A stretch of 64,000 bases of DNA from Serripes groenlandicus (GCA_031761405.1 JASEVX010000011.1:28334514-28398513); one strand, 5' to 3'; numbered from the stretch's first letter, positions 31,430 through 43,908 are shown. The notes: generated by a model not told the origin, from the letters alone. Numbers and translations are program-made.

Positions 31430-31690
31430 ATCTATAGCCGATAACTTTGAAAACATCTATTTATTTTGTAGTTGAAAACATAGTAAAAAGGTAAATATTC
31501 TCATTATGAGTCATTTCTTCTATGTCCATAATGTTTTCAAAAGTCGTCTTATAGAGATACGGCTAATCCCGTTAACGTATACAAAGATGTAACATATACA
31601 CAAAAATAACACACGTCTGTCGTATTATGAGTAATTTCCTTTTTGCCCATACTGTTTTCAAAAGTCGTCTAATGCAGATTCGGCTATTGG
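31430..31690. repeat. Decayed GTCGTC-family copies
   Basis: Two partial right ends (AAGTCGTCTTATAGAGATAC and AAGTCGTCTAATGCAGATTC) with core pieces (CTCATTATGAGTCATTTCTT, GTATTATGAGTAATTTCCTT). Confidence 0.45.
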
Positions 31691-32019
31691 CATCTGATGG
31701 AATTGGATGTGGGTATGTATTTGTATGTATATATGTTTATGTATATATGTATTTGTACGTGTTTATATGGGTGTGTGCATAAGTGAGTATAGGTTGAAGG
31801 CCATATGCTAGATAAGATTGTTTTCTTTGTTCATCAAAATATATCTTAATATTTAACTTTCGTTTAAATTAAGATATTATTATTATTATTAATATTATTA
31901 TGTTTAAATATACCAAAACAAACAATAACACCAAAAACGAAATCATAACACAACGCAAACACAGAGAAAATGTTCGTCGCTATGAGAGGTAAAGCTTAAG
32001 ATCAGAAAGTGAAACGTAC

Positions 32020-32236
32020 CTGAAGCTGTCAAAAAATCCGCTATTGTCAAAAACACCATTAAGGTTCTGACAAATTTCCTTATTTCCTTCATCATGAGAT
32101 ACGTCCACAAAATACCGCAGGCCCCGAATATCGAAAGGCAGCAGCTGACCGTTGTTATGATAACGGCATTCGTATTTTTTGTTAACCGTTTGTATGAGGT
32201 TAGATTCGTTGAAATATTATTGCAGTAATTCAACAT
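32020..32236 (-). CDS. GPR157-like copy 1, exon 1 (start, TM1, TM2)
   Basis: Starts at ATG 32236, with an in-frame stop (TAA) three codons upstream and A at -3. The extracellular N-terminus is short and has N-glycosylation sequons (NNIS, NLTS). TM1 is NAVIITTVSCCLSIFGACGI; the KEIRKFVRT loop leads into TM2 (LMVFLTIADFLTAS). Donor TCAG|GTACG in phase 1 joins exon 2 to restore Gly. Human GPR157 has the matching LLLFLSLADLLSA motif. The unit-2 equivalent is beyond the window. Confidence 0.85.
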
Positions 32237-32584
32237 GTTGACATTTTACAATAGAAAAAAATACTTTATAGAGACACGTATGCACCCTTTCTAGCAGGTA
32301 TATAAATAAATATCAAACACTCGAACATTTATTGAATCAAGAAATGTCAACTATAATTCATGTATTCACAATGTAGTATTTTATCTCCTTGTTTATACCA
32401 TTTCCAGGTCATAAATGATAATTGCATATATTGAATGCTGATAAAAAAATGACTTCATTCAAAACAGCCGTACATATATTGTTACAATATATGTATTTAG
32501 TATTGTTTGAAATTAATTCGTTTATCTGAAGACAACACAACGATTGAGTTGCGACACACGGAATAGCGCCAGTTTTCACCAGTT

Positions 32585-32825
32585 TGTTTGCATGGTATTT
32601 TACGTTCTTTTCAACATGTTTTCATTTACATCACGGCGCTTCCTATGTAAAATACCAGTGTCATTAACACAAGCGAGTCAGACGTAATGCTAAGAGCACA
32701 ATACAGAGATCCAAGGAGGAAAAGCTATTACTATCATTTGTAAAGTATTTGGTATGACCAAGCCGGTGATCGAACTTACGACCTCCTGCACCGAGCCGAA
32801 CGACCACCGCCCGAGGCAGTCAGTA
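32585..32825 (-). repeat. tRNA-derived SINE, minus strand
   Basis: Reversed tail (TTTTCAACATGTTTTCATTT, ACATCACGGCGCTTCC), body, B-box (GGTGATCGAACTTACGACCT) and head (CGAACGACCACCGCCCGAGG). About 350 bp upstream of the GPR157-like start codon. Confidence 0.65.
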
Positions 32826-33055
32826 TAATCACCAAAAATAATAAACACATATATATCAATATACATCGTAATACAATTTCTCAAATGCATAACCGCATGG
32901 CTTAGTCTTTCAGATATTGTTTAACTGTGGAATTTAGATTTTCATCAAATTCAGTATCAAAATAAATTTCGAATGGCTTGTAACTAAGCAAGTTTAACAC
33001 ATACACCAACAATGTGTAAATAAATATCATCAAAACCAGACCGAAATGTCGCCAT

Positions 33056-33282
33056 ATGAGCTGTCCCGCGAGAAAACCAACATTATGGCCTCTGCATAAT
33101 GTATCGATACAGATCAGCCTGTGCAGTCCGCGCAGACTGATTCGACCCGACACATACCGTCTTGGGGGAATATAGGTATAGAGTAATGATTCCTGAAACG
33201 GAGAATCCACAGGAGGCGAAAATTGTCTATCCGGGCTAGCCTGCTCGGCATGTGTTGGTTTTCTGTCGGGACGGCTCATATA
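33056..33282. repeat. CCGT-family MITE, internal deletion at right
   Basis: Left ATGAGCTGTCCCGCGAGAAA, right GTGTTGGTTTTCTGTCGGGA then CGGCTCATA. The right subterminal segment (GATACATTACGCAGAG) is missing. Confidence 0.8.
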
Positions 33283-33479
33283 GATACAGGGGAGATAACA
33301 CGTGTAAGTTTCGAAGTTAAATAATTGTTATTGATACTCTTGGCTATTATATTGAGGCAAGATAAACAAAACATACATCAAAATATTGATAAGTAATAAT
33401 TTAAGTAAATATAGTATATGTTACACATTAACAACAAACAGATACAAATATTTACAGTAAAACATTGTTTATATTTACC

Positions 33480-33800
33480 GATATAGATAGATAGATTTAT
33501 TCAGGAAAAAGGGCAATTTGCCCCACATACCACGTACATATAACACTTTGGTTTTAACACAGTCAAATGGCAGACTTACAAAAATAAATGTTTGGAAATA
33601 TATGTAATAAGGAAGTTGAATCAAATAACATTCAGCATTATTGATTTAGCAAAGAGCGCTAGCTTTAACAAAATTTCTTTATCAGAACTAAAGATAAATT
33701 TCAATAGTTCAAAATGTGTGGATATATAGCGAGATGGATTATAATGGATAGATTTATGTCTTTCATTTGAAAAATGGCTACAGTTTAAAAAGGGTAGTGA
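33480..33800. repeat. Possible retroposon 3' end
   Basis: An ATAGATAGATAG stretch followed by ATTTATTCAGGAAAAAGGGC resembles the short simple-repeat tail and 3' end of a LINE in reverse orientation. No coding is attached; tentative. Confidence 0.25.
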
Positions 33801-34069
33801 AACTTGTCATCAATTGATTGACTATTACATAGTGTTCATAGGTTGCCCAGATCTACCAAGCAATAATTCCGATCACAATTAAGCTACAATATACGGAAAC
33901 CGACCTTTGACATCTGGGAGCAGGACAAATCATAATTAGTATGGACTATTCAAGACATTCACTAATCAGCATTTTATTGAAATACCACCCTGTAGGCATT
34001 GTGATAAATGATACCCACAGAAAAGAAACGACCAATTATAACATTTGATAGGACTCACGATTTACAATT

Positions 34070-36235
34070 TTAAAACCTCTAATCTGACTTTATAATGGGT
34101 ATTTTTATTATCACTTCATTCAGCTTGGTTCCTCTGACCTGACTCAATAATTGGTATTTATGTTACCACTGTATGACGGATTGTTTCGACTGACTTGTCT
34201 CAATAATTGGTATTTATGTTATCACTTCATGAAGTTTGGTCTCGACTGACTTGTCTCAATAATTGGTATTTATGTTATCACTTCATTAAGTTAGTTTCGA
34301 CTGATCTGACTCAATAATTAGTATGTATGTTATCACTTCATGAAGGTTGATCTGGACTGTCTTGTCTCAATAATTGATATTTATGTTATCACTTCATTAA
34401 GTTGATTTCGAGTGACCTGACTCAATAATTGGTATATATGTTATCACTTCGTGAAGGTTGGTTTCGACTGACCTGACTCAATAATTGGTATTTATGTTAT
34501 CACTGTATGAAAGTTGATTTCGACTGACTTGACTCAATAATTGGTATTTATGTTATCACTTCATGAATGTTGGTTTCGACTGACCTAACTCAATAATTGG
34601 TATTTATGTTATCACTTCATGAAGGTTGGTTCGACTGACCTTACTCAATAATTGGTATTTATGTTATCACTTCATAAAGGTTGGTTCGACAATTGGTATT
34701 TATGTTTTTACTTCATGGACGTTGGTTTCGATTGACTTGAATCAATAATTGGTATTTATGTTTTTACTTCATAGATGCTGGATTCGACTGACTTGCATCA
34801 ATAATTGGTATTTATGTTATCACTTCATGAAGGTTTGTTTCGACTGATCTGACTCAATAATTGGTATTTATGTTATCACTTCATGAAGGTTGGTTCGACT
34901 GACCTTACTCAATAATTGGTATTTATGTTATCACTTCATAAGGGTTAATTCGACAATTGTTATTTATGTTTTTACATCATGGACGTTGGTTTCGACTGAC
35001 TTGAATCAATAATTAGTATTTATGTTTTTACTTCAAAGATGCTGCTTTCGACTGACTTGAATCAATAAATGGTATTCATGAAGGTCTGTTTCGACTGACC
35101 TGACTCAATAATTGGTATTTATGTTATCACTTCATTAAGATTGGTTCGACTGACCTGACTTAATAATTGGTATTAATGAATATTTGTTTCGATTGACATG
35201 ACTAAATACTTGTTATTTATGTTTTCACTTCATGAATGTTGGTTTCGCGTGACCTGACTCAATGGTTATTATTTATGTTTTCACTTCATGAATGTTGGTT
35301 TGGAGTGACCTGACTCAAAAATTGGTATTTATGTTATCACTTCATGAAGGTTTGTTTATACTGACCTGCCTCAAAAATTAGTATTTATGTTATCACTTCA
35401 CGAAGGTTTGTTTCGACTGACTTGAATCAATAATTGGTATTTATGTTATCACTTCATGAAGGTTTGTTTCGACTGACCTGACTCAATAATTGGTATTTAT
35501 GTTATCACTTCATGAAGGTTGGTTCGACTGACCTTACTCAATAATTGGTATTTATGTTATCACTTCATAAGGGTTGGTTCGACACTTGGTATTTATGTTT
35601 TTTACTTCATGGACGTTGGTTTCGACTGACTTGAATCAATCATTGGTATTTATGTTTTTACTTCAAAGATGCTGCTTTCGACTGACTTGAATCAATAAAT
35701 GGTATTTATGTTATCACTTCATGAAGGTTTGTTTCGACTGACCTGACTCAATAATTGGTATTTATGTTATCACTTCATTAAGATTGGTTCGACTGACCTG
35801 ACTTAATAATTGGTATTAATGAATATTGGTTTTTATGTTATCACTTCATGAATGTTGGTTTGGAGTGACCTGACTCAATAATTAGTATTTGAGTTATAAC
35901 TTCGTGAAGGTCGGCTGTTAGTGACCTGGCTCAATAATTGGTATTCATGTAATCACTTCATGAGTGGTTTCGAGTGACCTGACTCAATACTTGGTATTTA
36001 TGTTATCACTACATGAGGATTGATTTCGACTCATTTGACTCAATAATTGGTATTAATGTTATCACTTAATGAAGGTTTGTTTCGACTGACCTGTCTCAAA
36101 CATTGGTATTCAAGTTATCACTTCATGAAGATTGATTTCGACTGACTTGACTTATTAATTTGTATATATGTTATCATCAACTTTATGGATGTTGGTATTG
36201 ATTGACCTGACTCAATAATTGGTAAAAAATGTTTT
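34070..36235. repeat. 56-bp satellite, about 2.1 kb, with higher-order structure
   Basis: About 38 units of a 56-bp repeat (TCAATAATTGGTATTTATGT, TATCACTTCATGAAGGTTGG, TTTCGACTGACCTGAC), including shortened variant units. Blocks with the same series of variants (a GACCTTACTC unit, then a truncated GGTTCGACAATTGG unit, then a TTTTTACTTCATGGACG unit) recur at about 34637, 34901 and 35530, showing duplication of multi-unit blocks. Lies upstream of the GPR157-like gene. Confidence 0.92.
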
Positions 36236-38600
36236 TATCACTGCATGAATGGTGGTATGTTTTACGTGACAATCTGTTTTTGCCTAGAAATAAGTGTGTA
36301 CTTTCACCAGATGCACAGGCTGACTTTGCTATAGACTGTTCACAAAAGTCAACTGGTACCTTTCTAAATGTAGGAGCTAAAAACATGTATTGATAGCGGA
36401 ATGCATGTCGTATACATCAACGATTTCATGCAAATGTATGATATATATTTTGATATATGACTTTTAAATTGATTATTTAATAAATAGCTATGAATATGTA
36501 TATGTGTTCCGTGTATCTAGCTTATATAGTTGAGGAAGCAAATCGACTTTAACTCAAAAGATAAACACATTAAGAAGTCGGCCGAAAAGGGCCATAAATC
36601 TTGCAACATTCCTGATAGAGTTATATCCCTCCGTCCAGTTTTTATAATCCGATATAAAACAGATCTCAGTAGCAGATGTTCCTGAAAACATTACGGGACA
36701 AAGGGAACATTCTCATATACATATTGGTTAGATTATCCAGTTTGAACATAGTAGAACAAAACTCATTTATCCACCAAAAGTGCTTTAACTAATTCTCTTC
36801 AGTAATTGTTTATTACTTTAGCTCGTCCGATCGAATAGGTATTACTTGGCATTTCTATACAGTGGTGGTTAAGATCACACTGTTTACATTTCAGTATTAT
36901 CGGGATCGACACAACTTGACAGAATCTTCAAACAAGCATAGAATAATGTAGATATAAACTGTTCACAATCGACAGCTTGTATCTTTTCCCATGAACATGC
37001 CCCATCGACACGATGTTTTAATATGCAACTATATCTGTTTATTGCGAATCAAAGTTTAAAGGGATTTCTTTTTGAACAATAACCATTAATTAATAATACT
37101 ATCCAAACAAGTTAACACAAAGCGTCACCAGGACCTTCAGTACTTTGATTATCATTTTGTTACCTGCTAGTATAATCCAGTTTATTTTGCTCTTTTCATC
37201 GACGATGTACATGTACTGTGTTTGTTAATGAAATAATGGTCAATGCAGGTTTATATTACATTATTTTGCGATATTAAACTGTTTTCACCTGAAATTCTGA
37301 TTGGGAAGTTACGACAAGGCTTTGTGGAAGAATTGATGGAACGCCGCAACTGCCTCAGTTGACGTTACTACTTGACGTGCAATCGCAGCAGCGTTGGTAT
37401 GTGACATGTTCGTCATTTCATAGGACAGAATTGTAACAAGACGAATTTTGATTCAGATGCAGTTCAGTACATTTAAATAACCTGTGCAAAAAGACAGGGT
37501 GTAAATATTGCTCACCTGGCTACCATAGCATATATAAAAAGGTTACCAAGAGCAGAAAAGGTCAATATTGACATAGGGTTTTATATGCTACGATCTATGT
37601 GATATTCAGCATGTGAAGTTTAGTCGTGAAATGACAAGTTTACTCCTGAAACCATTTGGTTTACAGTTTGCTTAACATTCACTGCAACTATAATGTATCA
37701 TACAAGATGAAGTTTCTCAAGGTTTCTTTTACCATTAAACTGTTTAAATCCTCTAACTAGATCAATTAGATAAGAACAAACACATAGGTGCTTAAGTATT
37801 AACATATATTAAGGTTTATTGCCTTTAGTATGACACAAGCTTTGGAAGGAGAGGGGGAAGTCTATTCTCCATCCAGTTTAGCAGAAGTATGATTGCAAAA
37901 CCGGGAGTATATAAACAAAAAATACGAAGTCATTTTAAAAGAATAAAGAAATTTATGATCAAGATTGAGCATTATGAAAGTTCACATGTATAGTCAAAAT
38001 ATAGCAAGAATTATTAAGTCTGTTTTGTTTGTTTGTAATGTCACTTTAATCGTTTTGAACATGCTAGTAGAAAATTGAAAAATAAACAACAGAAGATGGT
38101 CAAGTCAGTTCCCCAAATGCAAAGAGTGAAAACCTGTTGGTACGAATCGTTCATCTTGAACAAAACATGAAAAACCGGGTACGAATCCAATGAATTTTAG
38201 AATTCGGATGAAATCGTGAAAACAAAGCGAAGTATTCATAATGGAAGGACGCAGAGACAACTTAATTACTCTATGGGAACCGATGACACCTTGTCGTCTA
38301 TTAAATAAGTATGATCATAATCACCAAGCGATGACATGCTTCATTTACAAATAGAATGGGTCCCGTTACGGCCCTGCCTATTGCATAGTTGAATTAACGT
38401 TGTTTTACAGTTTCAAGAATTATATTGTAATATGTGGTAATACAAATGAATCAATATTGATTTTTTAAAGATTACCCATTTATTTAAAAATCTCAATGTA
38501 GTAAATAGGCAAAAACATTTTTTTTTTTCAAACATATAACATAGTTTTTCTTAACAATAATAATGTTGGTTGCCCCCTTTTCGATAACGTAACCCATGGT
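36236..38600. other. Intergenic, no gene recognised
   Basis: AT-rich sequence without tRNA-like boxes, element ends or exon-like frames that I can support. Confidence 0.45.
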
Positions 38601-38616
38601 ACACAATTAAAACCTA

Positions 38617-38640
38617 TCCCATACTGACGCCACGCTTCCG
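38617..38640. repeat. Small GC-rich hairpin
   Basis: GACGCCACGC and GCGGCGTC pair around CTTCCGT in otherwise AT-rich DNA. Function unknown. Confidence 0.4.
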
Positions 38641-38689
38641 TGCGGCGTCAATTACTTTTTGTCGGGTCAACAACACGTGTGATAGTTGT

Positions 38690-39375
38690 ACCCTGCTGTG
38701 TGAACTTTTTTATTCATACGACATTTCTTATATATGTGACGGCATAATCACTACATGTGACAACAAAGTTATTTTGCGTGTTGGAGGCGACATTATTTGT
38801 GGTAGTTTCACATTAATATGTTACACATTTATATACACATGTGACGAGATTTCAATTGCATGTGACGGCAGTTCTAATGCATCTGAAGGTTTTATCATTG
38901 TATGTGACAGAAATGTATTTTTTTTTAAATATTCACACTACGTTTGAGAGATACAACGTCCTGTGTAATGATTTTGTCATTATGTGTGACAAAATGTTCT
39001 TTACGTGTAATTAAAATGATCTTCAATGTGACCAAATGTTCTTTACGTGTGACAAAATGATCTTCAATGTGACCAAATGCTCTTTATGTTTGACTAAATG
39101 TTCTTTACGTCTGACCAAATGATCTTTACTTGTGACAAAATGATCTTTACTGTGACCACATGTTATTAACTTGTGACCAAATGTGCTTTATGTTTGACCA
39201 AATGTTATTTACGTCTGACCAAATGTGCCTTACCTGTGACCATATGTTCTTTATGTTTCACCAAATAGTTTTAACGTCTGACCAAATCTTCTTTACTTCT
39301 CAACAACTGTTCTTTACGTATGACCAAATGTTCTTTACGTGTGACCAAATGTTCTTTACGTGTGATCAAATGTTC
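38690..39375. repeat. Short GTGAC repeats grading into a 21-bp array
   Basis: From 38730 the motif TGTGAC recurs every 20-40 bp. From about 38990 it becomes a regular 21-bp array (ATGTTCTTTACGTGTGACCAA). The frame at 39160-39393 is open only because of the 21-bp period. Confidence 0.85.
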
Positions 39376-39804
39376 TTATTTCTGACTGTTTGACCAATAT
39401 ATGAAATATACCCGCTAATATTTGTAACACTAAGTGACATGCAACTCAATAACCTTGGATTTATTTTATTACTGCAATCATACCGATTCTAAAACTGTAT
39501 TTATAATTGCTAACTTACTTGTTCGTTAATGTTAAGTTATTGTAGAGATGACATGCTCTGATAGAGCATTTTAGCTTGTATAGGGTCAGTTGATAGTCTA
39601 CACTTTATCAAGTACACGTACCAGGTGCACACTATTTCAAGAAACATATTTAGGTGCAATAGATTGAAGGTTCGATAACCTAGATATTTCAGAAAAGACC
39701 CAATGGTTCTTTAAAGTGCTCATTGTATAGCATCAATAACAGCGAGGGCTTATATCCTATAAAGGACCAGTACCTGACCTATATTAAAAGCATATCAGTA
39801 AATT

Positions 39805-39892
39805 CCAGAACCCGGACAGGGCCATGATTTGAACTTCGGACTTCTGGATTGATAGTCCATCGTGTTACTCACTGGATCACCTGTATCTCATG
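39805..39892 (-). repeat. tRNA-like SINE head (minus)
   Basis: The minus strand reads an A-box-like stretch (GTGATCCAGTGAGTAACACG), then GGACTATCAATCCAGAAGTC and a degraded B-box (GAAGTTCAAATCATGGCC). Confidence 0.45.
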
Positions 39893-39929
39893 TACATTAA
39901 GAGAGAATTAGCGGATACATATCTTACAT

Positions 39930-40235
39930 ACATCGAACTGTCACGCGTAATGAACATTATGTCACACGTTATGAGAAAATCACTACATTTATATCACACA
40001 CACAAATGAAATAGTCGCATGTAGTATAGGTGTCAACACATATATAACAAAACCTACCACACGTAATGTTAACTACACCACACGGAATGACGATATTGTC
40101 AGATATAATTATGAAACCGTCATATGTATAAGAAGTATATATAAATATGTCACATACTAAGGTAAGACAACCAGATATAGTGTTGAATCAATCACATGGA
40201 ATGAAATTTCTGTCACATATAATGACAAGGGAAAG
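39930..40235. repeat. Short GTCACA repeats, inverted relative to 38690-39375
   Basis: GTCACGCGTAATGAACATTA, TGTCACACGTTATGAGAAAA, ACCACACGTAATGTTAACTA, TGTCACATATAATGACAAGG: the same short motif in the opposite orientation. Confidence 0.6.
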
Positions 40236-42104
40236 TTGATGCAACACATCAATGTCGCCGGAAATCCATACTGCAGTTATGCATAACACTTACATTATAG
40301 TAGTTGAAAAAACAGTTATCCACTGAGGGGCATATTGGATTATCAGGGGTAGGGGTCAAGTGAAAATGTATCATAACTTGCATTTGTTTGTCAACGAAGT
40401 GAATGTCTTTCATTGAAATATAATTGAAGCCTTTCATTGTTTATGATCAATCTCCATTCTAAGGTAGGTTGACCATACACACAGCCAACTAATTATTGAT
40501 CATAAACAGTAATGGAAATGAGTAATCTTGCCAATCTTAGTATGTATACAGTGCTTTCATTAAGGAATAATTATATGATTTGTGAATTCCACATACACTT
40601 TTCAAGATGTTTTTCAGAATATTTGAATTTTAATATTTATCTATAAAACCTCAAAACAGACAATTAAGGATTTGCATGCTATAGGAAGTCATTTTAAGCA
40701 TCGTTGTCAATGCCAACACAAATTCCAGGCCGAAGAGGGGGACGAGTGGTACGCAAATTTCTTGCTAACAATTCGCGGGAAATGTTATTATATGATATGG
40801 CAGAGGAGCATTGAGTCGTCTAATCAATATTTATCAAATCAGCCCTTTCAATGCCCTCAAATTCTGATGTCAGAGTCGAAATTCCGAAAGTCTCGGCAAT
40901 AAATTCATTGACTTTCTCGGAAAGTACCTCTTCAGAATAGATTGATGACGTATTTATTTCAATTCTGACCAAGCAAATGCATTATTCGTGGAAGAATTCA
41001 TTAGGAACGAGGCTACATAAGATAGTGTCTTTGATTGGTTAATATCAATTAGTACATTTATTATGTATCATATTAAAATAATATCCTAGAAATCGCTCCT
41101 TTTTTTGAAGCCGTATGTTTCATAAAAGCAAGAATCGGTTAATTTTATTCAAATGGTTGAAACATTAAAGGTTAAATTTGACTTTGATCTCGATTAAATC
41201 GGATTCGTAGTAAAACTAATTAACAGGGGGTGCCGTGACAATTGGTCTGAAAAATCGGTTCTTCGTTTATGCGAACAAGTCTATAAAGTCACGATGGTTG
41301 TTTGGTCAATCGGTTCTACGTCATGGTGTGTTTAAAGCAATAAATGGGTATATATTATCAGTTGTTAATTCCTGATTACGTAACTGTGTATACTGAGAAC
41401 TGAATTAAGCGACTTGACGCGTGACTGTGATGATTTACAGCGTGTGATAACTTCGTACGAAATTGTCTGCGAAGTAGACTTCGCTTTGATTGAGTGAATG
41501 GGCGAAGTCTGGCAATTTAAGGCGACCACTTCGCTCAGGTCGCCCCCTCGCGCGAGAGCCATGAGCTTGTTCTTTTCTTCATTTGTTTCGAACCAAATAA
41601 ACATTTTAAATCACCTGTAAGTAATCAACTGTAAGTGAGTGTAAAGAACGGCTCTATGCAAAGGAGATTCGCTTGTCACGTGATCAACAGTTTAAGCTTA
41701 GAAACAGTTCATATTTTAGATTTACATGGATAAACATTATCAAATGTATTCTTCACAAATCAAGAAATCTCTTTGAACAAGAAATTAACATTCAGTAAGT
41801 TAAAATTTCTATTAAAAGGAGAATTCGAAGTGATTTTTATCTCGATAATGACACATAACAGTCTGCTGCAAGTCAACTTGGGACTGTTTTGTCTTCGTAA
41901 ATAAAACAAAATAACATAAATGCGAGTCAAAATAAAGAAACTGCAAATGCTTAAAACATCGGAATATTTATTTAATTTTAGATGTATCATAACTTAGTGT
42001 TTTTTAACAAACGCAATTGTAATATGTTCAAGACATCTAATTTATTTTTTTCTAATAATAACTCCTCTTCCCATGTCATGTCCGAAAAGCTATTAAAAAT
42101 ATTA
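40236..42104. other. Intergenic, no gene recognised
   Basis: Contains a GC-rich foldback near 41525-41550 (GGCGACC ... GGTCGCC, read on the minus strand) beside a TTCGCTTTGATTGAGTG stretch. No gene is supported. Confidence 0.4.
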
Positions 42105-42335
42105 GTCGCGGACTTCTGCCCGGCCACTAATAAAACCATCACGTGTATAAGACGTGTTGTCGCACGTATACATATTAGTGCCACATATCAGAATAAAAAT
42201 ATCTCACGTTATGTTGACTCCATCACATACAATGACTTTTCTGTTACATGTAATGATAATACAGTCACATTTATTTGGTTATGCCTTCACATGTATAGAT
42301 AAAAGTGTCAAATATAAAGGGGAAAGCATCACATG
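42105..42335. repeat. Further GTCACA/TCACATGTAATG repeats
   Basis: CCATCACATACAATGACTTT, TGTTACATGTAATGATAATA, CAGTCACATTTATTTGG, GCATCACATGTAATGCTGTT. This cluster lies directly at the left end of duplication unit 2. Confidence 0.6.
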
Positions 42336-42444
42336 TAATGCTGTTACAACTGAACGTCAGGTTGTAAATTTGTAAGGCAGTTGTGGCGTCCCATAATAAT
42401 GGGATGACGGCTTGTCCGACGAATAAACAATTATACCGGGATCG

Positions 42445-42783
42445 TCATTGGATGGTCTTCTCGTCTCCGTCGGTTGATAAACAATTTTCATATTCATTCG
42501 GCTTCCTGCAGCATGCAAACATTCTCCGCCGAACTGTACCGTCAAGCAGACAAAACAGACAGAAGTTAAAAAACGCTTGGGACGGGTCTCCGAACGCTTG
42601 AATCTTCTCCAATACCTCCATCGCCTTCGATGAACTTGGCACATGAAACATGCTCATTATAAACCGGATCGTACCCCACATGCGTACTGACCAGAGCACG
42701 AGAAACACGAATATATAGTTCCTGTCCTCGTGTCTTAGACTGTCATGGATATCCTGGAACTGTCTACTGTTGTGCTTTAGGTG
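42445..42783 (-). CDS. GPR157-like copy 2, exon 4 (TM6, TM7, shortened tail)
   Basis: Acceptor ATTTTCCAG, then HLKHNSRQ as in copy 1, TM6 (FVFLVLWSVRMWGTIRFIMS) and TM7 (AFGDPSQAFFNFCLFCLLDG). After CCRKPNEYENCLSTDGDEKT the frame stops at 42445. Downstream, the sequence matching the copy-1 tail (SNDDPGIIVYSSDKPSSH) continues in a different frame. Loss of the middle of the tail plus a 15-bp extra segment moved the frame, so the Ser-rich end is lost (112 exon codons instead of 175). Confidence 0.82.
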   Translation of the reverse strand, partial: HLKHNSRQFQDIHDSLRHEDRNYIFVFLVLWSVRMWGTIRFIMSMFHVPSSSKAMEVLEKIQAFGDPSQAFFNFCLFCLLDGTVRRRMFACCRKPNEYENCLSTDGDEKTIQ

Positions 42784-43195
42784 CTGGAAAATAAGGTCAC
42801 GTTATCAGTGTCATTTCTTTATTCAATAACTGTTCTTTCATTGATAGAAAGTTTCCATATTTTTACCAACATGTGTTTAAAGACACCTGCTGCAGATTCG
42901 TTGTATGTGGGAAAGGATTAAAGTTTAATTTTTATTTTAGTTGTACCGCTTGCAAGAACCAAACTATGTTAATACTAGTGAGAGACCATATGCCTGTGAA
43001 CTTTGTGACAGCGCCTTCAAGATGAAAGCTATTTAAGAAGGACACGATAGCAGTTGAAACTTGTTATCAATTCCATCATCATCTGGCGCATCAGAAGCAG
43101 CGGATATATTGCACTTGTCAATTTGTTGTGAAATGAATAATTTGCATGTTTTGATAAGCAAACGTTCCCAATGTGTGAACATGAGTGGAACATAA

Positions 43196-43445
43196 TTAAG
43201 CCGTTCCGCGAGAAAACCAACACTGTGGACTCTGCGTAAAGTATCGATCCGAATCAGCATAAGCATGTCTGTCCATCCGGCTTACCCGGATGGACACTTT
43301 TCGCCTCCTGTTGATTTTCTGTTTCAAGAATCATTACTCTATACCTATATCCCCCCAGAGACGGAATGTGTCGGCCCGGATCAGGGTCTGGATCGATGCA
43401 TTACGCAGAGGCCATAATGTTTGTTTTCTCGCGGGACGGCTCAAT
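43196..43445. repeat. CCGT-family MITE
   Basis: Left AAGCCGTTCCGCGAGAAAAC, right AATGTTTGTTTTCTCGCGGG then ACGGCTCA. Paralogue of 14059 with a shortened interior. Confidence 0.85.
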
Positions 43446-43779
43446 TATAGATTTGTTCTGACAAGGCAATGCTTTGCACAATTTGAGAATATGTCCTGAC
43501 ATAGTGCAACTTGAGTAAAAGCTAAAGACTCGTGAGAGACTAATTAATGTGATTATTGCAATTTCACAATGTCAATTGGGTAGGATATATGAAAAACATA
43601 TTAAAATATAACAACAAGTGCATGTTTTGAGAGTAGTTTGCTGAAGTCCTCTGCTGCAGTTTCTTGCATGTGGGAAAGGGTTAATATTGCTATTCAGAGA
43701 AACATTGAACAGACTAGTATACATAGACACTAAATGTACAACCAACCCCAGCTAAGACAGAATATCCCAACAGGTGAAC

Positions 43780-43905
43780 CAGTCAAATCTCCCACGCAGA
43801 CGACTAACGACACGTTTTGCAGCAGATGACATTTGAAACTATCTTGAGAAAAGTTAAAATTGTCATAATGAGCAAGATCACATTTACTCACAACGTTTTC
43901 ACCTT
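43780..43905. repeat. GTCGTC-family fragment, unit 2 only
   Basis: TTTGCAGCAGATGACATTTG, AAAATTGTCATAATGAGCAA, GATCACATTTACTCACAACG. No counterpart in unit 1. Confidence 0.45.
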
Positions 43906-43908
43906 TTT

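Larger units (their letters stand above)
13083..32236 (-). other. GPR157-like GPCR gene, copy 1 (four coding exons)
   Basis: Gene span on the minus strand. Exons 32236-32020, 28325-28101, 15785-15553 and 13610-13083 join with GT donors, AG acceptors and compatible phases (1, 1 and 0) into a 400-residue protein. Order and content match vertebrate GPR157: TM1-2, TM3-4, TM4-5 (with an FFWT motif in TM3 and a CWI motif in extracellular loop 2), TM6-7 and a Ser-rich cytoplasmic tail. GPR157 is an orphan receptor reported to signal through Gq and to act in primary cilia of mouse neural progenitors; the ligand here is unknown. Intron 2 (12.3 kb) holds a Toll-like receptor gene on the opposite strand. 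Orthology is inferred from motif resemblance only. Confidence 0.85.

Noticed and set aside
28101..32236. Exons 1 and 2 as two separate small genes
   Set aside because: Donor and acceptor phases match exactly, and the joined TM2-TM3 order equals that of GPR157.
39160..39393. 7-residue CDQMFFT repeat protein
   Set aside because: Generated by the 21-bp tandem array; no start context or flanking coding.
40672..40902. Plus-strand frame of 76 codons
   Set aside because: No motif, no splice signals that connect it to anything, and length within chance expectation for this composition.
41365..41604. Minus-strand frame starting MFIWFETNEEKNKLMALARG
   Set aside because: Soluble-looking start followed by a GC-rich foldback (GGCGACC/GGTCGCC). 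No homologue recognised, no second copy in the window and no clear donor.
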